DNA of 5,689 nt from CAYTET01 sp964436975 (GTDB taxonomy: Bacteria; Bacillota_I; Bacilli_A; Erysipelotrichales; Erysipelotrichaceae): assembly GCA_964436975.1 (NCBI GenBank), contig CAYTET010000084.1, positions 1-5,689 on the forward strand, given 5' to 3'. The notes under the pieces were generated by a model. The model had not been told where the DNA came from, made no database searches, and saw only the letters and a list, made by a program, of their open reading frames with translations. Positions 1 through 5,689 of the stretch are shown here, in pieces. The translations under genes and the position numbers were made by a program. The stretch's first letter is position 1; every line of letters begins with the position of its first letter.

Positions 1-168
1 GATTTCAAAAATGAGATTGATATCTATCATGGTCTGGACCGGTATCTGCAGGATTTAGCCAACAATCCGCAGTGGCAGAAAAGCGATGAGGCTTTTGACG
101 GCTGGTGTGACCGGATGATCGATCTGTACCAGGACTATGCGGCCGCGATAAAAAAGGAAGAATTATGA
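1..168 (+). CDS. C-terminal end of an unrecognised protein (5' end outside window)
   Basis: The reading frame is open from the first base to a TGA at 166-168 and gives 55 residues. It begins DFKNEIDIYHGL and ends DYAAAIKKEEL. The piece is acidic and probably helical, with several aromatic residues (two Trp and three Tyr). It has no membrane segment and no motif I can assign to a family. The codon choice (CTG, CAG, CCG, GGC) matches the definite genes downstream, which supports real coding. The TGA overlaps an ATG at 165-167 (ATGA), the usual arrangement for translational coupling, but the downstream frame is only 14 codons long. No terminator hairpin follows the stop. The function is unknown; homology search with the full gene would be needed. 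Confidence 0.75.
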   Translation, partial: DFKNEIDIYHGLDRYLQDLANNPQWQKSDEAFDGWCDRMIDLYQDYAAAIKKEEL

Positions 169-209
169 AACTGATTGTATTATCAGGGATTTGCCAATAT
201 GGGGTATAA
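165..209 (+). pseudogene. 14-codon open frame with its own RBS; possible gene remnant or leader peptide
   Basis: An ATG at 165 overlaps the preceding stop as ATGA and is preceded by AAGGAAG at 154-160, a good ribosome binding site at suitable spacing. It encodes MKLIVLSGICQYGV and then a TAA at 207-209. The first eight residues look like the opening beta strand of a cytoplasmic enzyme; sugar-nucleotide pyrophosphorylases commonly begin in a similar way. The frame stops before any diagnostic glycine-rich loop, so that resemblance is only a hint. The TAA overlaps the TATAAT box of the next gene's likely promoter. It may be the stump of a deleted gene, a translated leader, or chance. The strong start signals argue slightly against chance. 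Confidence 0.35.
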
Positions 210-210
210 T
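180..210 (+). promoter_or_regulatory. Candidate promoter for the DUF362 gene
   Basis: A perfect -10 consensus TATAAT lies at 205-210. The best -35 match is TTATCA at 180-185 (4 of 6 bases of TTGACA) with a long 19-base spacer, so the -35 side is weak. No TGn extension directly precedes the -10. Transcription would start near 217, giving a short leader of about 25 bases before the ATG at 242. The perfect -10 in a non-coding gap, just ahead of a well-formed start, supports the call. Read-through from the upstream gene is also possible because no terminator separates them. Confidence 0.45.
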
Positions 211-224
211 AAAAACAGGAAGAC

Positions 225-230
225 AGGAGG
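225..230 (+). promoter_or_regulatory. Ribosome binding site that fixes the DUF362 start at 242
   Basis: The perfect Shine-Dalgarno AGGAGG is followed 11 bases later by ATG at 242. The same frame is open further upstream to a TTG at 191, but that start has no ribosome binding site and would place the TATAAT box and this AGGAGG inside the coding region. The ATG at 242 is therefore preferred. Confidence 0.8.
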
Positions 231-241
231 GCAGAATTATC

Positions 242-1228
242 ATGACGGAAAAGATTGACGGCTCAAAGTATATTCCTTACAGCCAAAGACAGGGTGATGA
301 AGCGGTTGTTTATTTCACTTCTGATCTGTCAGCCCAGGGGCTGATCCGTATTTATGAGAAAGTAAACCAGCAGATTACCGGGCAGGTTGGCATTAAGCTG
401 CATACCGGGGAGAAGAACGGCCCTAATATCATTCCGCGGCCCTGGGTCAAGGCCCTGATCGAAAAGGATCTGCCGCAGGCGCACATTGTGGAAACCAATA
501 CCTATTATGAAGGCGACCGCTATACGACGGCCCAGCACCGCCAGACTATTGAAGTCAACGGCTGGACGTTTGCGCCGGTTGACATCATGGATGAATTCGG
601 CACGGCCAAACTGCCGGTGGCCGGCGGCAAGTATTTCAAGGAGATGTCAGTCGGCCGCAATATGCTTAAATATGATTCCCTGCTGGTGCTGACCCATTTC
701 AAGGGGCATGTCCAGGGCGGCTTTGGCGGATCCAACAAGAATATCGGCATCGGCTGTGCCGATGGCCGGATTGGCAAGGCCATGATTCATACCACGCCTG
801 ATCAGGATAATATGTGGGATATTGCCGCTGAAGAGTTTATGGAGCGGATGACCGAATCTACCAAGGCCACCATTGATTATTTCGGCCGTCATATTGCCTA
901 TATCAACGTGATGCGCAATATGTCAGTGTCATGCGACTGTGAAGGGGTGGCGGCTGCGCCGGTGGTAACTCCCAATGTCGGCATTGTGGCTTCGCTGGAT
1001 ATTCTGGCGGCGGACCAGTGCTGTGTTGATATCGTCTATGCCATGACCGAAAACCAGCATCATGATCTGGTGGAACGGATGGAGTCACGCCATTCCTTAA
1101 GACAGCTGTCATATATGAAGGAAATGGGCATGGGCCATGACCGCTATACCCTGCTGGACATTGATCATAATGACCAGCCCATCTCATTGGACCAGACTGT
1201 GGCCAATCTGAAGCCGTTTGGCGAATAG
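242..1228 (+). CDS. DUF362 domain-containing protein, short form without ferredoxin cluster
   Basis: The product is 328 residues, cytoplasmic, with no signal peptide or membrane segment. It belongs to the DUF362 family (COG2768, annotated as uncharacterised Fe-S centre proteins), whose biochemical role is not established. Family hallmarks are visible in order: KLHTGEKNGPNIIPRPWV near residues 52-69, the block LTHFKGHVQGGFGGSNKNIGIG at about 150-171, CDCEG at 231-235, and the stretch VGIVASLDILAADQCCVD at about 246-263. Many relatives carry one or two CxxCxxCxxxCP ferredoxin motifs between the GGSxKNIGIG block and the CDC motif; this protein has none. Its cysteines are Cys172, 231, 233, 260 and 261, which could still form a metal or redox site (inference). 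It appears monocistronic: likely own promoter upstream and a strong terminator 19 bases after the stop. Family assignment is firm; function is open. Confidence 0.9.
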   Translation: MTEKIDGSKYIPYSQRQGDEAVVYFTSDLSAQGLIRIYEKVNQQITGQVGIKLHTGEKNGPNIIPRPWVKALIEKDLPQAHIVETNTYYEGDRYTTAQHRQTIEVNGWTFAPVDIMDEFGTAKLPVAGGKYFKEMSVGRNMLKYDSLLVLTHFKGHVQGGFGGSNKNIGIGCADGRIGKAMIHTTPDQDNMWDIAAEEFMERMTESTKATIDYFGRHIAYINVMRNMSVSCDCEGVAAAPVVTPNVGIVASLDILAADQCCVDIVYAMTENQHHDLVERMESRHSLRQLSYMKEMGMGHDRYTLLDIDHNDQPISLDQTVANLKPFGE

Positions 1229-1247
1229 TTCACCCGCAATCTAAATG

Positions 1248-1280
1248 AAATAAACGGACCCCGCCGTCCGTTTATTTTTT
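1248..1280 (+). terminator. Rho-independent terminator after the DUF362 gene
   Basis: A perfect 12-base-pair stem pairs AAATAAACGGAC (1248-1259) with GTCCGTTTATTT (1266-1277) around a six-base loop CCCGCC (1260-1265). T residues run through 1275-1280 at the 3' side. It begins 19 bases after the DUF362 stop and separates this gene from the ABC operon. Because the stem carries A residues on the left and T residues on the right, it may also work on the opposite strand, although no minus-strand gene converges here. Confidence 0.93.
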
Positions 1281-1300
1281 ATGTGGTTTTATGCTAGAAT
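1272..1300 (+). promoter_or_regulatory. Promoter of the ABC transporter operon (extended -10)
   Basis: TAGAAT at 1295-1300 matches the -10 consensus at 5 of 6 bases and is preceded by TGC at 1292-1294, an extended -10 element. A weak -35, TTATTT at 1272-1277, lies 17 bases upstream and overlaps the right arm of the preceding terminator. Transcription would begin near 1307, only about 20 bases before the ATG at 1329, so the leader holds little beyond the ribosome binding site AAGGAG (1315-1320). Its position between a terminator and the first operon gene supports the call. Confidence 0.6.
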
Positions 1301-1313
1301 GTTTTAGCAAAAA
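1288..1313. promoter_or_regulatory. Imperfect palindrome over the -10 box; candidate repressor operator
   Basis: The core TGCTAGAA (1292-1299) and TTTTAGCA (1302-1309) are near-perfect inverted repeats. Including flanking TTT (1288-1290) and AAA (1311-1313), 11 of 13 positions are symmetrical about the centre 1300/1301. It covers the -10 box and probable transcription start, where a dimeric repressor would block transcription. There is no T-run behind it and it ends before the ribosome binding site, so it is not a terminator. No regulator gene is present in the window to pair with it. Operator function is inferred from symmetry and position only. Confidence 0.45.
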
Positions 1314-1328
1314 CAAGGAGATCCGCTC

Positions 1329-2030
1329 ATGGCTTATATTACGGTTGATAAAATATCAAAGGTCTATCAGACCGGGGAAATAGATATTAAGGCGGTTGAT
1401 CAGGCCAGTTTTGAAATTGACAAAGGCAGTCTGGTCTGCATTCTGGGACCGTCGGGGGCCGGCAAGACCACCTGTCTTAACATTTTGGGCGGCATGGACA
1501 GCGCCACTTCCGGTCATCTGATTGTTGACGGAGCGGATATCACCCAGCTGACCAGCCGCCAGCTGATTACCTACCGGCGCCATGACATCGGCTTTGTCTT
1601 TCAGTTTTATAACCTGATTCAGAATCTGACCGCTCTGGAAAATGTGGAGCTGGCTGTCCAGCTGTGCTCGGACCATCTGGATCCGGCTGACGTGTTGCGC
1701 CAGGTCGGCCTGCAGGACCGGCTTAACAATTTTCCTTCCCAGCTGTCCGGCGGTGAGCAGCAGCGGGTTGCCATTGCCCGCGCCATTGCCAAAAATCCCA
1801 AGCTGCTGCTGTGCGATGAGCCCACCGGGGCTTTGGACTACAAGACCGGCAAGCAGATTTTAAATCTGCTGGCCAGTACCTGCCGGCAGGGCGGGATGAC
1901 CGTCCTGATCATCACCCACAACAGTGCCATCGCTCCGATGGCGGATAAGGTCATCAAGTTTAAAAACGGGCAGGTTGAAGACGTCATAATCAACACTCAG
2001 CCCAAGCCGGTTTCGGAAATTAACTGGTGA
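1329..2030 (+). CDS. ABC transporter ATP-binding protein (LolD/MacB-type)
   Basis: This 233-residue cytoplasmic ATPase would drive the permease encoded four bases downstream. All nucleotide-binding elements are intact: Walker A GPSGAGKT at residues 40-47, Q-loop Gln92 in the context FVFQFYN, ABC signature LSGGE at 139-143, Walker B LLLCDE at 159-164, D-loop ALD at 168-170 and H-loop His197. The TGALD after Walker B and the motif FYNLIQNLTALENVELA place it with the SalX/LolD/MacB group (COG1136), which works with FtsX-type permeases rather than classical importers. The tail ending PVSEINW resembles the conserved end of ATPases paired with very large Bacillota permeases. The start is set by AAGGAG at 1315-1320, eight bases before the ATG. 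Substrate cannot be told from the ATPase. Family call is very secure. Confidence 0.97.
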   Translation: MAYITVDKISKVYQTGEIDIKAVDQASFEIDKGSLVCILGPSGAGKTTCLNILGGMDSATSGHLIVDGADITQLTSRQLITYRRHDIGFVFQFYNLIQNLTALENVELAVQLCSDHLDPADVLRQVGLQDRLNNFPSQLSGGEQQRVAIARAIAKNPKLLLCDEPTGALDYKTGKQILNLLASTCRQGGMTVLIITHNSAIAPMADKVIKFKNGQVEDVIINTQPKPVSEINW

Positions 2031-2032
2031 TC
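2026..2032 (+). promoter_or_regulatory. Ribosome binding site of the permease, overlapping the ATPase stop
   Basis: GGTGATC spans the ATPase stop TGA (2028-2030) and matches the 3' part of the full anti-Shine-Dalgarno complement AGGAGGTGATC. Aligned this way, the GG pair sits seven bases before the ATG at 2035, a normal distance. The overlap with the upstream stop suggests translational coupling of ATPase and permease. It supports the ATG at 2035 as the true start. Confidence 0.5.
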
Positions 2033-2658
2033 TGATGAAAAACCGGCTGTCAACCAATGCCCTGCGGAACATCCGTTCCTGTTTTCCGCGGTTTATGTCC
2101 CTGTTCATAATCAGCCTTCTGGGCGTTTTTGTCTTTGCCGGACTGCAGGCTACGGCTCCGGACATGCTGAATTCCCTTGACAGCTATCTTGATGATTATG
2201 ATACCTATGATATAAAGATTGTTTCCAGCATGGGGCTGACTGATGATGATATTGCCGCTTTAGCCCAGCTGAAGGATGTTGAGGCCGTCATGGCCAGTTA
2301 TTCGGCTGATGTCGCCGTCACCCTCAGCGAGGAGCAATACGTTATATCGGTTTGTAGTCTGCCTTCTAACCTCAATAAGCTGAATGTTCTGACCGGCCGG
2401 CTGCCCCAGGCTGAAAATGAAATCGCTGTCGAAGCCAAGCTGCTTTCCGATAACGGCCTGCAGCTGAACGACACCATAACTCTGGAAAACGAAAACCTTA
2501 AGAACAAACAGTTTGTTATTGTCGGCACGGTTGACAGCAGTCTTTACTTCAATAATGCCCAGACTTACCGGGACCGGGGCTCAACTTCCATCGGCACCGG
2601 CACGGTCAGTTATTTTACTTATACCGCGGCTTCAGCCTTTGATCAGGATTATTACAAT

Positions 2659-2670
2659 GCATTTACCTGA
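2659..2670 (+). other. Frameshift site within the permease gene
   Basis: In the first frame the sequence reads GCA TTT ACC TGA (Ala-Phe-Thr-stop). In the -1 frame it reads ATT TAC CTG ACC (Ile-Tyr-Leu-Thr) and continues as coding. Adding one T to the TTT run at 2662-2664 would give Asn-Ala-Phe-Tyr-Leu-Thr, which joins the two halves smoothly. The downstream frame has no plausible start: the nearest GTG, at 2694, lacks a ribosome binding site. No X XXY YYZ slippery heptamer is present. A single lost T is the simplest explanation. Confidence 0.88.
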
Positions 2671-2807
2671 CCGCCCGGCAGGCCAAAAACGCTGTGACCG
2701 GCCAGCCGCAGTACCGCCAGCTTGTTGACAGCACCACCGCCGCTGTAGACGGCATCTCCGAGCAGTGCCAGCAGGCTCGCTACCAGAGTCTGTATAATGA
2801 CATTCAG

Positions 2808-3395
2808 GATGAAATCGACCAGTCCCGCCGCGATGGTCAGCAAGAGCTTGATGATGCCAAAAGCGAACTGGACAGTGCCAAAAAGAAGCTGGACAAAGCT
2901 AAAAGCACCCTTGACCAGGCCAAGGCAGATCTGGATGCCGCCGCCAAGACGCTACAGCAGACTTCTGATACGCTGACCAGCCGCCGCCAGCAGTATGCCC
3001 AGGCTTTAGCCAGTCTGGGTCTGACCCAAAGCCAGCTGCCGGATAAAATAAGCGAACTGCAGGATAATATTGCCGATATAAGGGCCTCCATGGCCCTGCT
3101 TGATCCGTCTTCGGCCGAATATGGCCAGCTGCAGCAGCAGCTGACCGCTGTCCAGAGCAGCTGCAGCCAGCTGGAGAATTTACTGCAGACCGGCCAGGCT
3201 CTTGAGGCTGCCGCCAGCCAGCTAAAGAATAAACAGCAGGAATATGATACAGCGGTCACCTCCTATCAGCAGAATCTGACGGATTACCAGCATAATCTGG
3301 ATAAATGGCAGAATAGTGAAACGGAATACCAGCAGGCCGCCGCCGATTTTGATAAGAAAATCGCGGATGCCACAGCTAAACTTGATGAACTGGAA
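2808..3395 (+). other. Coiled-coil region of the permease, with tandem heptads at 2844-2948
   Basis: About 195 restored residues are almost free of glycine and very rich in Gln, Ala, Leu, Asp and Lys. Five consecutive seven-residue units follow the pattern xLDxAKx: ELDDAKS, ELDSAKK, KLDKAKS, TLDQAKA and DLDAAAK (residues 271-305). Weaker heptads (TLQQTSD, TLTSRRQ) follow. A second helical arm, rich in Gln and Tyr, runs back from about position 3120 to the membrane, so the segment could fold as an antiparallel hairpin. A break around SLGLTQSQLPD and a turn around LLDPSSAEY are visible. It lies between the first extracellular domain and the first FtsX domain, so it would project outside the membrane. 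Confidence 0.85.
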
Positions 3396-5052
3396 GAGCC
3401 GGTCTGGTATGTTTATGACCGGACGGATTACCAGACTTATTCTGACTTTATTGATGACACCAAGAGTGTTTCCAATCTTTCGCTGATCTTTCCGATTATC
3501 TTTTTTGCGGTAGCTGTGTTAATAAGTCTTATTTCCATGAACCGAATGGTTACCGATGAGCGCAATGAAATCGGCACCTTGAAGTCACTGGGCTTTACCA
3601 ACCGGCAGATTATGCATAAATACCTGCTGTTTGCCAACACGGCCACGATCAGCGGCGGTGTCATCGGCAGTCTGCTGGGCGTAGTGATCATTCCCAGCCT
3701 GATCTTCAGCATTTACAGCATCCTGTTCACGCTGCCGGATTTCATTTTAGGCCTTAACCTGTCGGTCACCCTGATTGGCTTTTTCATTTCGGCCGTCTGC
3801 GTCTGCGGCAGCACGATTCTGACAGTTGTCAGCGTGCTTAAGGAAAAGCCGGCCGAGCTGATGCGGCCGAAAGCCCCGAAGGCCGGCAAGCGGGTCCTGC
3901 TGGAAAGAGTTACTTTCATCTGGAAGCGACTCAGCTTTTCAAATAAGATTACCGTGCGCAATCTGTTCCGCAACCAGCGGCGGGTTCTGATCACGGTCTT
4001 TGGCATTACCGGCACCACGGCACTGATGCTGTGCGGCTTTGGCATCAAGGATGCCATTGTTGACATTCCGCAGAAGCAATACGGCCATGTCTTTACTTTT
4101 GACGGGATGGCCTATGTGGACAATTATAATGAAAAAGAAACCGCTGCTCTGTTTGACCAGCCTGAAGTCAGCTGCCAGACGCCGGTTCAGAATATCAAAG
4201 TTACAGTCGGCAGCTATGATGTAACCGTCTTTGTCAGTGCCGACAGCGCCCAGATGAGCCAGATTGTCAATTTCAGCGCTGCGGCCAGCGGCCAGGCCGT
4301 CACCATGGCAACCGGCCAGGTTTTGATAACGGATAAACTGGCGGCGCTGACCGGACTGAAAACCGGCGACACCATTACAGCTGTCAGTGACAATGAAAGT
4401 CATGAATATGTCATCGGCGGGATTGTGGAAAACTACGTGTCACATTACATCTTTATGGATGCCGCCACTTATCAGCAGGATGGCGCGGTCTTTTCGCCCA
4501 ATGTTATTTATTTCAATACGAAAGATCTGGATACGGCCGGCCAGAACCGGCTGGCTTCAGTGCTGCTAAAAAGCGATGAGGTGCTGAGTGTGTCCTTTGC
4601 CTCGACGATGATTGATACCGTCAATGACATGCTCAAATCTCTGGACAAAGTCGTGCTGATTCTGATTGTGCTGTCGGCCCTGCTGTCATTTGTGGTGCTG
4701 TACAATCTGTCCAATATCAATATTCATGAAAGACGCCGGGAAATAGCTACTTTAAAAGTTCTGGGCTTCTATGACAAGGAAGTAGACAGCTATATAACCC
4801 GGGAGACCATTATTCTTTCCATTGTCGGCATTGGTCTGGGTCTGTGGCTGGGCATCTATCTGACCGGGGCGGTTGTCGGCACGGTTGAAATAGAAAAATG
4901 CCGCTTTATCCAGCAGATCAAGCCGCTCAGCTTTGTCTACACGGCGCTTCTGGCCGGCTTCTTTACGACCATCGTCGATGTCTTTACGCATATGAGCCTG
5001 AAGAAAATTGACATGATTGAAAGCCTGAAGAGTGTTGAATAAAGGAGCCGTC

Positions 5053-5487
5053 ATGAAACTGACCTATCAGCCGGCCCAAAGTGAAGACGCCGCTGCCTTA
5101 TTCCAGTTTAATAAGGATCTGATTGATGAATATGAAGATGTCAAAGCCATTGCCTATGACAGGGTTCTAATCTGGGTAAAAAACAAAATCAGCACCAATC
5201 TGCCGGCTTACCGCTGCGTTTTCCGCGATGGCGTTAAAGTCGGCTATGTCTACTTCCATCCGCATGATGATATGATGGAAATAGATGATCTTTATATTCT
5301 GCAGCCTTACCGCCAATCTGGTATCGGCACCCAGGTCATCACCGATTGTCTGAACATCTGCCAAAGTCCGGTAATGCTGTATGTGTTCAACAAAAACGAG
5401 CCGGCATTGCGCCTGTACCTTAAAATGGGCTTCAAGACCATCGAAAAGGTCGGCTCAACCCGGCAGATCATGCGCCATGACCGCTGA
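5053..5487 (+). CDS. GNAT family N-acetyltransferase
   Basis: The product is 144 residues, cytoplasmic, a single-domain GNAT that would transfer an acetyl group from acetyl-CoA to an amine. The acetyl-CoA-binding motif A is clear at about residues 80-95: LYILQPYRQSGIGTQV, with the pyrophosphate loop R87-Q-S-G-I-G92. The motif B region VFNKNEPALRLYLKMGF (111-127) carries the usual Asn113, Tyr122 and MGF. The acidic stretch MMEIDDLYI (74-82) before motif A is typical of a subfamily common in Clostridia. The start ATG at 5053 is chosen because AAAGGAG at 5041-5047 sits five bases ahead; an in-frame GTG at 5032 inside the permease end lacks a site. Only ten bases separate it from the permease stop, so it is the last gene of the ABC operon. 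Substrate unknown; a role in modifying or detoxifying the exported compound is inference. Confidence 0.92.
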   Translation: MKLTYQPAQSEDAAALFQFNKDLIDEYEDVKAIAYDRVLIWVKNKISTNLPAYRCVFRDGVKVGYVYFHPHDDMMEIDDLYILQPYRQSGIGTQVITDCLNICQSPVMLYVFNKNEPALRLYLKMGFKTIEKVGSTRQIMRHDR

Positions 5488-5503
5488 ATAAACTTTCAAT
5501 AAT

Positions 5504-5541
5504 CAGGTCCGGCCTGTATTGTCTACAGGCCCTGTTTTTTT
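5504..5541 (+). terminator. Rho-independent terminator ending the ABC-GNAT operon
   Basis: GGCCTGTA (5511-5518) pairs perfectly with TACAGGCC (5524-5531) around a five-base loop, followed by T residues from 5535 to 5541. An outer CAGG (5504-5507) can pair with CCTG (5531-5534) in an alternative or extended form with a bulge. It lies 23 bases after the acetyltransferase stop. The opposite strand lacks a T-run after the hairpin, so it should act mainly on the plus strand. It overlaps the end of the convergent gene. Confidence 0.88.
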
Positions 5542-5689
5542 AAATCGGCCGCCAGTCTGACGTAAAACTCGCGGATATCAAATCCGGGAATGTTTTCCCG
5601 GTTCAGGTCAATCATATCCCCGTGGGAGATGCCTCTTTTGCCGTCAGTGGTCAGCAGGGTAAAACGGGAGCCGAAGGGAAAAGACTTTT
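5523..5689 (-). CDS. C-terminal end of an unrecognised protein, convergent gene (5' end outside window)
   Basis: On the minus strand the frame is open from the window edge to a TAG at 5525-5523 and gives 54 residues. It starts KSFPFGSRFTLLTTDGKRG, continues through GDMIDLNRENIPGFDIREF and ends in a basic helix, LAADLKKQGL. Codon use (CTG, GGC, CGC, CCG) matches the neighbours, and the other two minus-strand frames are interrupted by stops, so it is likely a real gene running toward the operon. The AAAAAAA coding for part of Leu-Lys-Lys is the complement of the plus-strand terminator's T-run. Its stop codon lies in the terminator hairpin. I cannot assign a family from this fragment. Confidence 0.75.
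   Translation of the reverse strand, partial: KSFPFGSRFTLLTTDGKRGISHGDMIDLNRENIPGFDIREFYVRLAADLKKQGL

Larger units (their letters stand above)
2035..5042 (+). pseudogene. Large FtsX/MacB-type ABC permease with coiled-coil insert, frameshifted near 2664
   Basis: Membrane partner of the upstream ATPase. The frame from ATG 2035 stops at TGA 2668-2670; homology-like sequence continues without a break in the -1 frame from about 2664 to TAA 5040-5042. Restoring one base gives 1002 residues, a usual length for this two-FtsX-domain family. Order in the restored protein: membrane helix about 20-37; first extracellular MacB-like region about 38-258; coiled coil about 259-453; the junction WYVYDR at 458-463; membrane helices about 482-502, 538-562 and 575-600 with the FtsX motif DERNEIGTLKSLGF at 508-521; helix about 649-672; second extracellular domain about 673-869; and helices about 870-890, 921-948 and 963-986 with the matching motif ERRREIATLKVLGF at 899-912. 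That gives eight helices. It probably exports an amphiphile or peptide, or transmits force to the cell wall. Identity is firm; whether it is functional depends on the frameshift. Confidence 0.93.

Noticed and set aside
191..241. An N-terminal extension of the DUF362 protein from TTG 191
   Set aside because: The extension has no ribosome binding site and contains both the TATAAT box and the AGGAGG that serve the ATG at 242.
2659..2670. Programmed -1 ribosomal frameshifting at the permease break
   Set aside because: The sequence GCATTTACC does not form an X XXY YYZ heptamer, Phe-tRNA could not re-pair with ATT at its first base, and no strong stem was seen just downstream. It is kept only as an unlikely alternative.
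2837..3259. A 140-codon open frame on the minus strand
   Set aside because: It lies fully antisense to the coiled-coil coding region. Its Ser/Leu/Trp/Cys-rich composition is the mirror of repeated CAG, GCC and GAC codons, and it has no convincing ribosome binding site or family motif.
3939..4403. A 154-codon open frame on the minus strand
   Set aside because: It is antisense to the permease's second extracellular domain, has no recognisable motif, and would need a gene nested inside a clearly coding plus-strand frame.
2694..5042. A separate permease gene starting at GTG 2694
   Set aside because: There is no ribosome binding site before the GTG, the coding signal continues upstream in the same frame to about 2664, and the product would lack the first membrane helix and extracellular domain. 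It is the second part of one frameshifted gene.
5032..5052. A GTG start for the acetyltransferase inside the permease end
   Set aside because: The ATG at 5053 has AAAGGAG at ideal distance, and the GNAT fold normally begins right at the MKLTYQPA strand; the extension MLNKGAV adds nothing recognisable.
5584..5601. Hairpin CCGGGAA-TGTT-TTCCCGG as a terminator or operator
   Set aside because: It has a seven-base stem but no T-run on either strand and lies inside the minus-strand coding region (around Asn-Arg-Glu-Asn-Ile-Pro-Gly). It is probably incidental.

Overview
The window looks like a chromosomal stretch from a Gram-positive bacterium, most likely a Bacillota (Firmicutes) species of roughly 50% GC. 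The signs are strong purine-rich ribosome binding sites, a TATAAT-type promoter box, hairpin plus T-run terminators, and protein families typical of that phylum: a short DUF362 protein, a LolD/MacB-type ATPase paired with a very large FtsX-type permease, and a clostridial-style GNAT acetyltransferase. The genus cannot be fixed from the sequence alone.

Layout, left to right. (1) Positions 1-168 hold the 3' end of an unrecognised gene. Its stop overlaps the start of a 14-codon open frame (165-209) that has its own ribosome binding site and then stops at once. (2) Positions 242-1228 encode a 328-residue DUF362 protein that lacks the ferredoxin-type Cys clusters found in many relatives. A strong terminator at 1248-1280 closes this unit. 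(3) A new promoter at about 1272-1300, with an imperfect palindrome over its -10 box, starts a compact operon: ABC ATPase (1329-2030), large two-FtsX-domain permease (2035-5042) and GNAT acetyltransferase (5053-5487). (4) The operon ends at a hairpin terminator (5511-5541). That terminator lies inside the 3' end of a convergent, partly captured minus-strand gene (5523-5689).

The ATPase and permease together would form a MacB-like, energy-coupled exporter or mechanotransmission complex in the cytoplasmic membrane. The permease has a roughly 195-residue extracellular coiled coil that could reach into the cell wall. The acetyltransferase is tightly linked and may modify the same compound or serve a detoxification role; this is inference. 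As written, the permease carries a -1 frameshift near 2664, so it would yield only a truncated 211-residue product unless the base loss is a sequencing error or is recoded.

No tRNA, rRNA, CRISPR array, insertion sequence or phage gene was seen, and no stretch longer than 300 bases lacks a gene. The window does not show a clearly new system. The points most worth a second look are the permease frameshift, the palindrome over the operon promoter, the Fe-S-free DUF362 protein and the truncated 14-codon frame.
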